From the NCBI GenBank assembly GCA_003212925.1, contig QCOL01000003.1, positions 1 to 64,000 on the forward strand: DNA of 64,000 bases, in the 5' to 3' direction. Of the stretch, positions 8,545-20,538 are shown piece after piece. The stretch's first letter is position 1. Each line of letters begins with the position of its first letter. Origin of the DNA: Pelagibacteraceae bacterium AG-430-P08. GTDB taxonomy: Bacteria > Pseudomonadota > Alphaproteobacteria > Pelagibacterales > Pelagibacteraceae. Under the pieces are notes generated by a model. It did no database searches. It was not told the origin of the DNA and worked only from the letters and a program-made list of their open reading frames with translations. The position numbers were made by a program, and so were the translations under genes.

Positions 8545-9783
8545 CTAATTGAATCTTGTTGAGCTATAAGGGGCTAAATTTAAATTGGTGTTTTCTTTAG
8601 CTATCATTCCAGAGACAATCTTTCCAGATATTGGTCCTAATGTCCATCCTAAATGATGATGACCGAAACAATAGAATACATTTTTATGATTTTTTGATGG
8701 ACCCATAACAGGTAAAAAATCAGGTAATGTTGGTCTAAATCCTAACCATTCATCTTCATGATCGGGTAAATCTCCCAACATGTATTTAGCATTATTAATC
8801 AAATTTTTAATACGAGATTTTGATAAAGGATTTTTCAATCCACCAAACTCGACAGTGCCTACAACTCTTAATCCTTGTTCCATTGGAGTAATTCCAAATC
8901 CTCGATTTGAAAAAATAACTGGTCTTTGTAAAAGATGGTCACAATCTTTAAAGTGAACATGATATCCACGCTCAGTATCTAAAGGTATTTTTTCATCTAA
9001 ATTATCAGTTAATTTTTTTGAAAAGGCTCCACAGGCTATCACCAATTTATCAAATGAAAATTTTTCAGACTCCGTTTTTAAGATTGGTAGTTCATCTTGA
9101 AAGTCTATACTTTTAACCTCCGTTTTTTTAAATTGCCCGCCCTTTTTTAGAAATAAATCAAAAAATTTAAGCAGGATTTTTTTTGGATTTCTTGCATGTC
9201 TTGCGTAAGGATAATAAACACCAGCATGATAAAAAGGTTTTATATTAGGCTCTAAATCATGAATTTCTTTTTTATTTACAAGTTGTTGCTGAACTCCTAA
9301 TTCCTTTCTAACATTAATTTCCAATTCTCTGCTTTTTAAATCTTGATCGTTCCAAATATATAAGATTCCTTTGTTTTCAACTAAACCTTCAATATCGACT
9401 TCATCAAATAATTCATCATAAGCAGGTAAGGCTAAGTCTAAAATTTGGTGCATATTTTTTGCAGTATGCATCATTTTATTTTTTGTGGTGTTCAATATAA
9501 ATTTCATAAACCAAGGGATCATTTTTGGAACATAATTCCATTTAAGTGCCAGTGGTCCTGTTGAGCTCATTAGCATAGCGGGAACGTCCAATAAAATATC
9601 AGTTCTATTTAAAGACAATGAAGCATAGGGAGAAAAATGACCAGCATTTCCGTAAGATGCTACAGGGCTTCCTGGATTTTCTCTATCAAATATCGTTACA
9701 TCAAAACCTTTTTTCTGCAAAAATAAAGCATTGGAAATACCTTGAATACCAGCTCCAACTATACCTACCTTAAGTTTATTCAT
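8545..9783 (-). CDS. FAD-dependent D-amino-acid dehydrogenase-like oxidoreductase (DAO family)
   Basis: This 412-residue protein starts with an FAD dinucleotide-binding motif, VGIVGAGIQGISNALFLQKK, and an acidic end of beta-2 (FDRE). It has the DadA-like stretch GSPVASYGNAGHFSPYA and ends with GHHHLGWTLGPISGKI, a C-terminal FAD-binding signature of D-amino-acid dehydrogenases. The reaction is likely oxidative deamination of an amino acid to a 2-keto acid with electrons passed to the respiratory chain. It begins the run of oxidase, EamA carrier, hydroxyacid dehydrogenase and deacetylase, all on the minus strand with tiny gaps. Exact substrate is not decidable. Confidence 0.85.
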   Translation of the reverse strand: MNKLKVGIVGAGIQGISNALFLQKKGFDVTIFDRENPGSPVASYGNAGHFSPYASLSLNRTDILLDVPAMLMSSTGPLALKWNYVPKMIPWFMKFILNTTKNKMMHTAKNMHQILDLALPAYDELFDEVDIEGLVENKGILYIWNDQDLKSRELEINVRKELGVQQQLVNKKEIHDLEPNIKPFYHAGVYYPYARHARNPKKILLKFFDLFLKKGGQFKKTEVKSIDFQDELPILKTESEKFSFDKLVIACGAFSKKLTDNLDEKIPLDTERGYHVHFKDCDHLLQRPVIFSNRGFGITPMEQGLRVVGTVEFGGLKNPLSKSRIKNLINNAKYMLGDLPDHEDEWLGFRPTLPDFLPVMGPSKNHKNVFYCFGHHHLGWTLGPISGKIVSGMIAKENTNLNLAPYSSTRFN

Positions 9784-9833
9784 TCAAAGACTATATAATG
9801 AAATATTAATTAAGATTAAGCGACAAATTATAC

Positions 9834-10958
9834 TTATGCAATGGATTGTTGACTATGAGTTTTGGCACTCATCACAATTCCAAATCCTATCATCGTGGCT
9901 AACATTGATGAACCACCATATGACATTATCGGTAAAGGTGAACCTACAATAGGGAGTAGACCTAAAACCATACTCATATTTATTACAACATATATAAAAA
10001 TTGATGTTCCAAAGCTGTAACAAAATAATTTTGCAAAATAACTTCTAGAAAGCGCACCTATTCTGATAACTCGGTAAATTATTATACTATAAATTAAAAG
10101 TAACAAAACTGACCCTATAAAACCAAATTCTTCCGAAAAAAGGGTAAATATAAAATCTGTATGTTTCTCAGGTAGAAATTCTAGATAACTTTGTGTTCCT
10201 TTTAAAAAACCCTTACCAGTGAAACCTCCTGATCCAACAGCAATTTTAGATTGGATAATCTGATAACCGGCTCCTAGAGGATCTCTATCTGGATTTAGAA
10301 AAGTTAATACTCTAAGTTTTTGATAAGGTTTTAGAAAAGAAATGATAATTGGCAAAGAAATGATTGATAGTAAACAAGAATAAAAAAAATATTTATGATT
10401 TAATCCAGCAAACCACAATACAACTATTCCACTTATTGCAATAAGTAGTGAGGTGCCTAAATCTGGTTGTATAATTACTAAACTCATTGGAACGAATATG
10501 ATTATTAAGGAAAAACATAGGCTATAAAAAGAGTTAACATGTTGCGCTTTCATTCGATGAAAATATTTTGCTAAACATAAAATAATAAAAATTTTCATCA
10601 ATTCAGACGGCTGAATATTTAAAAAATATAAATCAATCCATCTTTTAGATCCTGATGCAGTAATACCAAAATTTATAGTCCAAATTAACATTCCTAAAAT
10701 AACTGCATAAGATAAATAACCAAGAGAGAACCAAAATTTGATGTTGATAAATGAAATCACCAGCATCATTGAAAAGAAAACAACAAATTTTATGAAGTGA
10801 CTTCTTGTATGAAATAAAACTTCACCCCCGTCAGTAGAATACATTGTTGCAAGACTAATAAATCCAAGAATTAAAAGACATGATAAAAGGATATAATCTA
10901 AATTTCCAAATTTTTGGAAAAAACCATTTTTGTTATTAAATCTTCTGTATTGGTACAT
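9834..10958 (-). CDS. rodA: Peptidoglycan glycosyltransferase RodA (MrdB)
   Basis: A 374-residue SEDS-family polytopic membrane protein with about ten helices. Conserved SEDS features are visible: GSKRWIDL, QPSELMKI, QPDLGTSLL, the GFTGKG...FLPEKHTDFIF segment, and the C-terminal LPIVGSPLPIMSYGGSS. RodA polymerises glycan strands from lipid II with PBP2 during elongation. Its start overlaps the stop of mrdA by one base, and it ends the mreBCD-mrdA-rodA run, which supports RodA rather than FtsW (the second SEDS gene, FtsW, lies in the dcw cluster at 48747-49871). Confidence 0.95.
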   Translation of the reverse strand: MYQYRRFNNKNGFFQKFGNLDYILLSCLLILGFISLATMYSTDGGEVLFHTRSHFIKFVVFFSMMLVISFINIKFWFSLGYLSYAVILGMLIWTINFGITASGSKRWIDLYFLNIQPSELMKIFIILCLAKYFHRMKAQHVNSFYSLCFSLIIIFVPMSLVIIQPDLGTSLLIAISGIVVLWFAGLNHKYFFYSCLLSIISLPIIISFLKPYQKLRVLTFLNPDRDPLGAGYQIIQSKIAVGSGGFTGKGFLKGTQSYLEFLPEKHTDFIFTLFSEEFGFIGSVLLLLIYSIIIYRVIRIGALSRSYFAKLFCYSFGTSIFIYVVINMSMVLGLLPIVGSPLPIMSYGGSSMLATMIGFGIVMSAKTHSQQSIA

Positions 10959-12838
10959 TAGATATCCAAATATTTTTTGTTATCGTAATTTTTTCTAATT
11001 TCGTGTCTATCAATAATCATTTTAAATAATTTTTTAGCTAAAGGAGCTGCAACAGTTCCTCCAGAGCCACCATGTTCTATAATTATGCTTAACGCATACC
11101 TTGGGCTTTTATAAGGCCCAAATGCTACATATAAAGCATGATCTCTCTCTTCGTAAGGAATTTGAAATGTTTTAAGATCTAACTCACGATCTAGTTCAGT
11201 TATTTTCTTTACCTGTGAAGTTCCAGTTTTTCCAGCGAATCGATATTTAGGATCATCCAAACGAGATCTGTAAGAAGTTCCTCTCACTTCATTTGTAGAA
11301 CTAAACATTGCATCTTGAACAATCTTGATATTTCGAGACTTTTTATATAATGGCGTAAACTTATCTGCATATTGATTGTCATCATTCACCACTATTTTAG
11401 GATAAATTTTGTATCCACCATTAGCTATTTGAGCAGTCATTAAACATAATTGTATTGGAGTTGTTTGAATAAATCCTTGGCCAATACCAGTAATTATTGT
11501 TTCACCAAGCACCCAATTTCTTCCTAATGCATTTTTTTTCCATTCTGTATTAGGAACTAAACCATTCTTTTCATTATCGAATACATCTTTAAAAACTTTC
11601 TGCCCCAGTCCAAATTTTTTTGCAGTAACACTTAATCGATCTACACCTAACCGCCTTGCAACTTCATAAAAATATGTATCACAAGATTGCTTCATTGCTT
11701 CTCTTAAATTTACAAATCCGTGTCCTTCTTTTTTCCAACAATGATAAGTTTGCCCGTACAATTCTAAAGGATTTTTGTGTCCTTTACATTGAACTGTAAA
11801 ATCTGGTTTAATAATTTCATTTTCTAAAGCGGATAAGGCAACTATAGGCTTTATGGTTGATCCTGGTGAATAATTTCCTGATAATGATTTATTTACTAGG
11901 GGTTTCATTGGATTGTTTCTTATCAGTTGCCATTCATCTTGGCTTATTCCAAAGACAAAAGAGTTGGGATCAAAGGACGGGGAAGAATGCATTGCAATAA
12001 TTGCACCTGTATAAATATCCATTACGCATATTGATCCAGCTTTTTCTTTAAGTAACTCATTTGTTAACTCTTGAATTTTTGTATCTATTGTAAGTTTGAT
12101 TGTTTCTCCCTTATCTCCTTTTTGAAATGCTAATTGACTAATCCTTCTACCATAAGCATTAACCTCATATCGCTCCACAGAATTTGATCCAATTAATTTC
12201 TGTTCAAATGATTTTTCTAAACCTGTTTTTCCAACTTTTAATCCAGGTACAAATTTTTCTTTTATATTTTCATTTGTTAAAAGGTCATTTTCATTAGCCT
12301 GGCTTACATAACCCAAAACATGAGTGAAGTTTTCTTTATACGGATAATCTCTTGATATTGAAATGACTGGTTTAACACCATTAAGATCATAAAGGTGATT
12401 ATTAATTTTAGAAAATTTTTCCCAACTTAAATTATCTGCAACAATTAATGTTTCCCATGGTTTTATTTCATTCTTTTTTTTTACAATTTTTTTAAATTGT
12501 TTATCACTTAATTCCAATAATTCTTTCACACGATAAATTACATATCTAAAATCCTCAACCTCCTCTGGTATGATATGGAGTTGGTACGCCTCAAAATTTC
12601 CAGCAATCGTGTTTCCAAAATAGTCTTGAAATTCTCCTCTAATAGGGGGTAACTTCCATTCTCGAATTCTATTTTTATCAGATAGTGTTAAGTATTTTTT
12701 ATTCTCTTTAACTTGTAAAAAAAATAATCTACTAACTATTCCACCTAGAATGATAATTTTAGCTGTCGCAAGAATAAACATTCTTCGATTTAATGAATTT
12801 AATTTAATTGCACTGTCACTTATATTAATATTAATCAT
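10958..12838 (-). CDS. mrdA: Penicillin-binding protein 2, elongation transpeptidase
   Basis: This 626-residue class B PBP has one N-terminal membrane helix (about 22-42), a dimerisation/pedestal domain, and a C-terminal transpeptidase domain. Active-site motifs are STIK (Ser327-Lys330, nucleophile), SCD (385-387) and KTGT (537-540). PBP2 crosslinks peptidoglycan with RodA and the Mre proteins during lateral wall growth. The gene overlaps mreD by eight bases upstream and rodA by one base downstream. Sequence features PPIRGEF and DRDYPYKENFTHVLGY-type segments agree with PBP2 rather than FtsI. Confidence 0.95.
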   Translation of the reverse strand: MININISDSAIKLNSLNRRMFILATAKIIILGGIVSRLFFLQVKENKKYLTLSDKNRIREWKLPPIRGEFQDYFGNTIAGNFEAYQLHIIPEEVEDFRYVIYRVKELLELSDKQFKKIVKKKNEIKPWETLIVADNLSWEKFSKINNHLYDLNGVKPVISISRDYPYKENFTHVLGYVSQANENDLLTNENIKEKFVPGLKVGKTGLEKSFEQKLIGSNSVERYEVNAYGRRISQLAFQKGDKGETIKLTIDTKIQELTNELLKEKAGSICVMDIYTGAIIAMHSSPSFDPNSFVFGISQDEWQLIRNNPMKPLVNKSLSGNYSPGSTIKPIVALSALENEIIKPDFTVQCKGHKNPLELYGQTYHCWKKEGHGFVNLREAMKQSCDTYFYEVARRLGVDRLSVTAKKFGLGQKVFKDVFDNEKNGLVPNTEWKKNALGRNWVLGETIITGIGQGFIQTTPIQLCLMTAQIANGGYKIYPKIVVNDDNQYADKFTPLYKKSRNIKIVQDAMFSSTNEVRGTSYRSRLDDPKYRFAGKTGTSQVKKITELDRELDLKTFQIPYEERDHALYVAFGPYKSPRYALSIIIEHGGSGGTVAAPLAKKLFKMIIDRHEIRKNYDNKKYLDI

Positions 12839-13337
12839 CTAAACTTTTTAAATACCTCTTAAAAAATATTGAAAATATTATGTAAAATAAAAATGTAAAA
12901 AAATTGTTCACAATAAAAAGTGTAATATCCAATTCATAAGAAAAAAACAAAAATAAAACTGAAAAATTGATTGAATTTATCAAACTAATGATAAACAAAA
13001 AATAGAACCAATCTTTTATTAAATTTGGACTGATTGTTATATTTCTAAGGTAAGTGGCAAATATACAAATTAAGATATATGACATAGAACTTATGCCTAA
13101 GGGTAAGCCCACAACAGTATCATTAAATAACCCTGCTAAAAAAACTAAAAAGTAATCAAATCGTTGATATGCTTTTAAAGCGAAATAAAAAATTAATATA
13201 AATGGAAAATTAAATGAAAAATAATCAATGTTTAAATAATTGAAATCAAATTCATTAAATACAGATATAAATAAAGCAAGAATTGGTAACCAAGTATATA
13301 TCTTGTAAAGTAAATTTTTCTTTTGAAATCTAATCAC
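12831..13337 (-). CDS. mreD: Rod-shape-determining membrane protein MreD
   Basis: A 168-residue, strongly hydrophobic protein with about five to six membrane helices, rich in Phe, Ile and Leu. MreD is poorly conserved, and the call rests on topology, the short motif GLFNDTVVGLPLGISSMSY (the family's 'G...D...G.PLG' pattern), and its place between mreC and mrdA. It overlaps mreC by eight bases and mrdA by eight bases. It should act with MreC and MreB in the elongation complex at the inner membrane. Confidence 0.85.
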   Translation of the reverse strand: MIRFQKKNLLYKIYTWLPILALFISVFNEFDFNYLNIDYFSFNFPFILIFYFALKAYQRFDYFLVFLAGLFNDTVVGLPLGISSMSYILICIFATYLRNITISPNLIKDWFYFLFIISLINSINFSVLFLFFSYELDITLFIVNNFFTFLFYIIFSIFFKRYLKSLDD

Positions 13338-14550
13338 TTATCTTTCCTTTTCGCATTATACATTCTTTATATTCTTCGGTACCTACTTTAAAACCAGTGC
13401 TAAAGAGTTTTTTAGATTGGCATCTTGAACTATAGATTAAATTTAATCTTAAAAATTCTAGCTCTTCTTGATCTAAATTATGTTGTTGAATAACACTTTT
13501 TTGAAACTCATTTTCTGACTTTAATATCTCAATTTGTTTAATTAAATCGTTAGTTAAAGTATTCAATTCTTTATTTTCCTCTAAAAATTTAGTGTTACTA
13601 TCCTCTAAAATTTGCAATTCATCACTTATTAAGTCTAATTTTATTTGCTCAGTATTAGAAGAGACTTGTGTTTGATCATTTTCTTCAGTTTCAACAGTTG
13701 TAGGAATAATCTCATCAATTTCTGCAAAAACATATTTTAATTGACTAAAATCACTATAAAAGTTTATCAAAATTTTTTCATTTTCATCTTTTAAATCAAT
13801 CGTTCCGACAGGAATTCCACTTTTGAAAATTGAGCCAGTTCCTGATGTATATGCAATTCCTTTATCGTTAATTTTGTTTATAAGATCGTTCTTGATATAT
13901 CTAATTTCACCTTTTTTATCTCCATTGCCAACAACAATTGCTTGAACATTTCCTGGTGTAATAGAAACAGGAATATTTGAATTTAAGTCAGTTAATAACA
14001 ATACTCTTGAATTTGTATAATTTACCTCAATGACCCGTCCCACAAGATAGCTTCGATCATAAATATTTGTTCCAATTTTTATCTTTTCCTTACTACCTTT
14101 GTTAATAATAATCGATCTTAAAAAAGGACTTTCATGATCAACTATTACTTTAGCCAAAATCTTATTTGAAGTAATGGTATAACCGTCAATAAGACTTTTG
14201 AGCTCCTCATTTTCACTTTTAATAATTTTTGTTGAAATATTTTCAGATTTTAACTGATCTAATTCCTCTTTGGTTTGTTTATATTCTTTATAAAAATTGG
14301 TGTATTCATTTAAATTTACATAAGAAGATTTGATAAAATTTTCAGGGATCGACACTATAAAGGAAGAACGATAAACAATTTCTTTTATTATCGACTTCGT
14401 TACAGTTATCGCCTTGAAATTAAAACTTGATAAAACAATTATAAATATTGAAAAAAAAACTAAAGTTAATAAAGAAAATTTTTGTTTTGTACTTTTATTT
14501 AAAAAAGCAGATCTAATTGCTATTATAAAATCATCTCTGCTTTCAGCCAT
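13330..14550 (-). CDS. mreC: Rod-shape-determining protein MreC with extended C-terminus
   Basis: MreC links cytoplasmic MreB to periplasmic PBP2. After a short cytoplasmic segment there is one membrane helix (about residues 27-47), a periplasmic coiled coil (about 75-115, KEELDQLKSE...NEELKSLID), and the paired beta-barrel domain (about 120-275) with GTNIYDRSYLVGRVIEV and NIPVSITPGNVQAIVVGNG. Beyond the barrels a C-terminal extension of roughly 130 residues includes an acidic linker and a second predicted coiled coil (about 295-360). At 406 residues it is longer than typical MreC (about 280-370). It sits five bases from mreB. Confidence 0.92.
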   Translation of the reverse strand: MAESRDDFIIAIRSAFLNKSTKQKFSLLTLVFFSIFIIVLSSFNFKAITVTKSIIKEIVYRSSFIVSIPENFIKSSYVNLNEYTNFYKEYKQTKEELDQLKSENISTKIIKSENEELKSLIDGYTITSNKILAKVIVDHESPFLRSIIINKGSKEKIKIGTNIYDRSYLVGRVIEVNYTNSRVLLLTDLNSNIPVSITPGNVQAIVVGNGDKKGEIRYIKNDLINKINDKGIAYTSGTGSIFKSGIPVGTIDLKDENEKILINFYSDFSQLKYVFAEIDEIIPTTVETEENDQTQVSSNTEQIKLDLISDELQILEDSNTKFLEENKELNTLTNDLIKQIEILKSENEFQKSVIQQHNLDQEELEFLRLNLIYSSRCQSKKLFSTGFKVGTEEYKECIMRKGKISD

Positions 14551-14555
14551 CTTTC

Positions 14556-17167
<2,612 letters not shown>

Positions 17168-17246
17168 ATTTTTTTTTATATGGGGAAATATACAACCTAA
17201 CGTTTAGATTGCAAAATAAAACGACGTTTTTGACCCAATTTAATAA

Positions 17247-17921
17247 CTATGAAAAGAATTTTGGCTTTTCGAAAGCAGAATTAACAAACTTTGAATTTTT
17301 TGACAATCTCAAGCTTATATCTTTAAGATTTTCTCTTACATATTTATCTAAACCAGTTGAGTACTTAAATTCTAAAATGCAGATATTTTTAAAATTTTTA
17401 ATTATATCAACTTGACTTGAATTATTGAGAAAAACACTTTTTAAATCATAATCAATAGTAGCTCTAATTTTTCCATTCAAAGATATAAAATATTCTCTTT
17501 GATAGTGAGTCGTTAAAACTGGGTAAATAATTTTTTTTTGTTTAAGCTTTGAATTGATTGTTTCTTTTAATATCTTTAAATTCTTAAGACTGAAAACTTT
17601 TAGATCATGCAATTCTTTGATTGGCATACTTTCTTTTTTTGTCTCAAATCCTTTTTTACTTTTAGTCTCAATTATTGGATTTTTAGTAGTATTTTTTTCA
17701 CCATACCATCTAACTCTAATTTTTTTTTTATTGCTTACACCGTCTAAATTTTCTCTTATAGATTTATAGTCATAAGTATCAAAATAAATTGAGTTAACTT
17801 TTCTTAGAGGATACTGTGTCCTAAAAAATAATTTAGATCTGATCAATGAGTTTATCAATGCTAGATAATTATTACTTCGAAACAACCACTTTCTTTCGAA
17901 TCTATTTACTTTATTTTTCAT
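17247..17921 (-). CDS. VTC-domain (polyphosphate polymerase-like) protein
   Basis: A 224-residue stand-alone VTC domain of the CYTH/triphosphate-tunnel fold. Visible tunnel residues are the N-terminal ERKW, VNSIYFDTYDY, the basic strand KKKIRVRWYGE, the acidic IIETKSKKGFE, and IRATIDYDL, then LEFKYS. In yeast Vtc4 this fold makes polyphosphate from ATP; bacterial copies next to CotH and DUF4956 genes are not well characterised. It follows the CotH gene after four bases, so they are likely one operon. Function as a polymerase is inferred from the retained basic and acidic tunnel positions, not shown. Confidence 0.85.
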   Translation of the reverse strand: MKNKVNRFERKWLFRSNNYLALINSLIRSKLFFRTQYPLRKVNSIYFDTYDYKSIRENLDGVSNKKKIRVRWYGEKNTTKNPIIETKSKKGFETKKESMPIKELHDLKVFSLKNLKILKETINSKLKQKKIIYPVLTTHYQREYFISLNGKIRATIDYDLKSVFLNNSSQVDIIKNFKNICILEFKYSTGLDKYVRENLKDISLRLSKNSKFVNSAFEKPKFFS

Positions 17922-17925
17922 GAAT

Positions 17926-20538
17926 TCATTCTATTAATGAAAAGTTTTTTTCATACATTAAAGAAATAATTTTTTCTGGTTTCATTACAATTATTTCATC
18001 ATCTATAAACAATTTTGCTGTTTTATCTTTGACTGATTTAGCAGAAAAATTTTTAAGTTTATAATTTTTTGCGTTAAGTGATGGAAAATTATATTCATTT
18101 TTTTTTTGATAAGCAGCAAATGGAATTTTTACTCCATCAAAATTTACATTTTGAGAATAAACTTCTGAACCATCTTTGCTTATTATACCAGCATATGAAT
18201 TTGTTCCTGTAATTTCATAAATATTTATCCTGGAGTCTTCACCGGCACTTATAATTTTATCATTTACATTTTCAAAAAATGCATCCTCAATATCTACTTT
18301 AGATCCTGAAAAATCAATTGCGTCATTGTTTATATTTACAAAATTTGTCTGAATAATTTTTCCCTCGCTAAAATCGATATCAATTGCATCGGAAAAGATG
18401 TTGTTATATTTTGCATTTTTAATCTTAAATTTTGATCTAAAAATATTTATAGCATCCTCAGAAGAAATATCATTAAAACGCACATTTTCTATTTCTACAT
18501 TAGTTTGATGGAAATTTATTGACCCTAAAATTATATGTTCAAAATTTTTTTTCAAATCATATCCGCTCAAAAATGAAAAATCTGTATTTTTAATTACAGA
18601 TAGCTCATCGGTATCACTGACTAAAATACCACCTCCAAGATCTTCACTTTCCCCTGATATTACCACTCGTTTGCCATTACCTCCAATTTGCCAAGGAGAA
18701 TTTGAAATTATAAATACTTTATTAGATAAAAGTAATTTTTGACCAGGCTTTATAACGACCTTATATCCTTTTGGAATATAAACATTGCTATTAATTCGAG
18801 TAGTATCATTTTTTAAAATCAAATTATTATTATCTTCATTAAAAAAATTTTTGTAATTTTGAAAATATTTTCTATGGAAATTTTCATAAGAATAATAAGA
18901 ATTCAAATGATCAACTTTTAAAAATTTTCTTTTGTTATTAAATTTATTTAATAAAATTAGTTTATTGCACTTTAGATTTTGAGTATTAAACTTATCAAGT
19001 TTTATAGTTGTATTTTCGAAATTTTTAATATCTTGAGATATTTTCATTTCTATTTCTTTATCTTCGACTGAGCAAATAAGTCTCTCAGCAACTAATTGTT
19101 CATAGTTTTTATAATATGGCTTAAATAAATACTCTCCTTCATTAATTTTTAAGAGTTGTGCTTGGTCTTTTGTCTTTAATTTCTCTCTAATATTTTGAGC
19201 ATGATATTTAAAATCGCTGATCAAAAAATAATACAACCCTATTCCATAATTTCTGCTATTATCATAAAAAAAATAATCTGCATAAATATGCGAGTTAATT
19301 TTTTCTATTTCATCCAAATTTTCTGCTAAAAAATTATCAATATATTTCTTTGAGCTAATTTTATTTAAATAGGATGTATACAATTTATAAAATTTTTGAT
19401 TTAATTTTTTGTCTTTAAAGAAAAATTTCTTTATCCATGTAAATAATACTTCTTGTGTATTATTTGAATTTTCAATCATATCAATTAAGATCTTATTGTC
19501 ATAATTAAGATTATACTTATGGTAGTTTGGCTTTAATCTGTGACCATCAAACGGAATTGGTTCGAATAAACCATTAAGAGGATTATAATAAAATTTAACG
19601 CTCTTAAGATAAGCGCCATGATAATTTGCTGTTAAATCTAAAATTGCGAAATATGCGGCCCATTTATCTAAATCAAAAACATCCTCCACATATAATTTAT
19701 TTTTAAAAAAATCATGTAATTTTTGAGATGCTACATTTACAAGCAAATTATTTTCAGGTTTTTGCCAATACTTTTTATTATAAATTTCAAATACAGGATC
19801 ATTGTCATTTTCACTTATATCTTCGTCTAAACCAAATATTGGTCCATTTCTCCTTTTGTTTCTCTCAATAAGTTCTTTTCCAAATCCCTCTTCAATTACA
19901 TAAAGCCCTTTATCATCACCATTAATTGAAAGATTGATAAATTTATATTTAAGTTTAATTAATTGTTCTTTTTTTGAGAGCTCATGAAAAATCCATTCAT
20001 GAATATAATTTCTTACGCGTGGTTTTTGTATTGAAAATTTTTTAATTCCAAAAATGTACTGATTCTTATCTAATTCTAATTTATAGGAAGATTTTTCCTT
20101 ATCAGCAAAATGAATCATCCTATCTCCTTTAAGTCTTATATCGGCATTAAATTCATTTCCGTCATAAATAATTTTTGTTTTTACTTTGGGCATTTTATCT
20201 GCCGACGGTAAAACACCCTTAATAATTGAGTCATTTCTTAAATTTTCTAAAATAATTGTATTTTCAAATGGAATCTCAAAATCAATATTTTCCAATTCAT
20301 AAAAATTACTTTTAACCGCTTTAAAGGCAATGATTGGCAAATATAAATATTCATATCTACCACCAATTGAAAGATACTCCAAAAATTTATCTTTTTTTTG
20401 AATAAATGTTTGAGATTGAAAAATAACAATTACTAAAATCGATACTGCAACTAAACTAGAAAAAAAGTAAAAATATAAAAAAGTTGTAAATTTGAAAAAA
20501 CTATTTTTTTTTTTCCTTTCTTCTTTTTTGATAATCAT
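17926..20538 (-). CDS. CotH-kinase-like domain protein with C-terminal beta-helix
   Basis: The 870-residue protein has one N-terminal membrane helix (about residues 17-42), then a CotH-like domain (about 100-350) with DIRLKGDRMIHF, SSYKLEL, DDKGLYVIEEGFG, and YYNPLNGLFEPIPFDGH. In CotH kinases the last segment is usually a 'P.PWD.D' metal site; here it reads PIPFDGH. The final 250 residues contain short repeats such as NVRFNDISSEDAI and NFVNINNDAIDFSGS, typical of a right-handed parallel beta-helix. I infer an envelope protein with its bulk outside the cytoplasm. It overlaps the DUF4956 gene by four bases (ATGA). CotH kinases phosphorylate secreted proteins; the substrate here is unknown. Confidence 0.8.
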   Translation of the reverse strand: MIIKKEERKKKNSFFKFTTFLYFYFFSSLVAVSILVIVIFQSQTFIQKKDKFLEYLSIGGRYEYLYLPIIAFKAVKSNFYELENIDFEIPFENTIILENLRNDSIIKGVLPSADKMPKVKTKIIYDGNEFNADIRLKGDRMIHFADKEKSSYKLELDKNQYIFGIKKFSIQKPRVRNYIHEWIFHELSKKEQLIKLKYKFINLSINGDDKGLYVIEEGFGKELIERNKRRNGPIFGLDEDISENDNDPVFEIYNKKYWQKPENNLLVNVASQKLHDFFKNKLYVEDVFDLDKWAAYFAILDLTANYHGAYLKSVKFYYNPLNGLFEPIPFDGHRLKPNYHKYNLNYDNKILIDMIENSNNTQEVLFTWIKKFFFKDKKLNQKFYKLYTSYLNKISSKKYIDNFLAENLDEIEKINSHIYADYFFYDNSRNYGIGLYYFLISDFKYHAQNIREKLKTKDQAQLLKINEGEYLFKPYYKNYEQLVAERLICSVEDKEIEMKISQDIKNFENTTIKLDKFNTQNLKCNKLILLNKFNNKRKFLKVDHLNSYYSYENFHRKYFQNYKNFFNEDNNNLILKNDTTRINSNVYIPKGYKVVIKPGQKLLLSNKVFIISNSPWQIGGNGKRVVISGESEDLGGGILVSDTDELSVIKNTDFSFLSGYDLKKNFEHIILGSINFHQTNVEIENVRFNDISSEDAINIFRSKFKIKNAKYNNIFSDAIDIDFSEGKIIQTNFVNINNDAIDFSGSKVDIEDAFFENVNDKIISAGEDSRINIYEITGTNSYAGIISKDGSEVYSQNVNFDGVKIPFAAYQKKNEYNFPSLNAKNYKLKNFSAKSVKDKTAKLFIDDEIIVMKPEKIISLMYEKNFSLIE

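Noticed and set aside
17209..17232. AAAACGACGTTTT near-palindrome upstream of leuA as a terminator
   Set aside because: The arms leave a single-base centre, too short for a hairpin loop, and there is no support for a regulator site.
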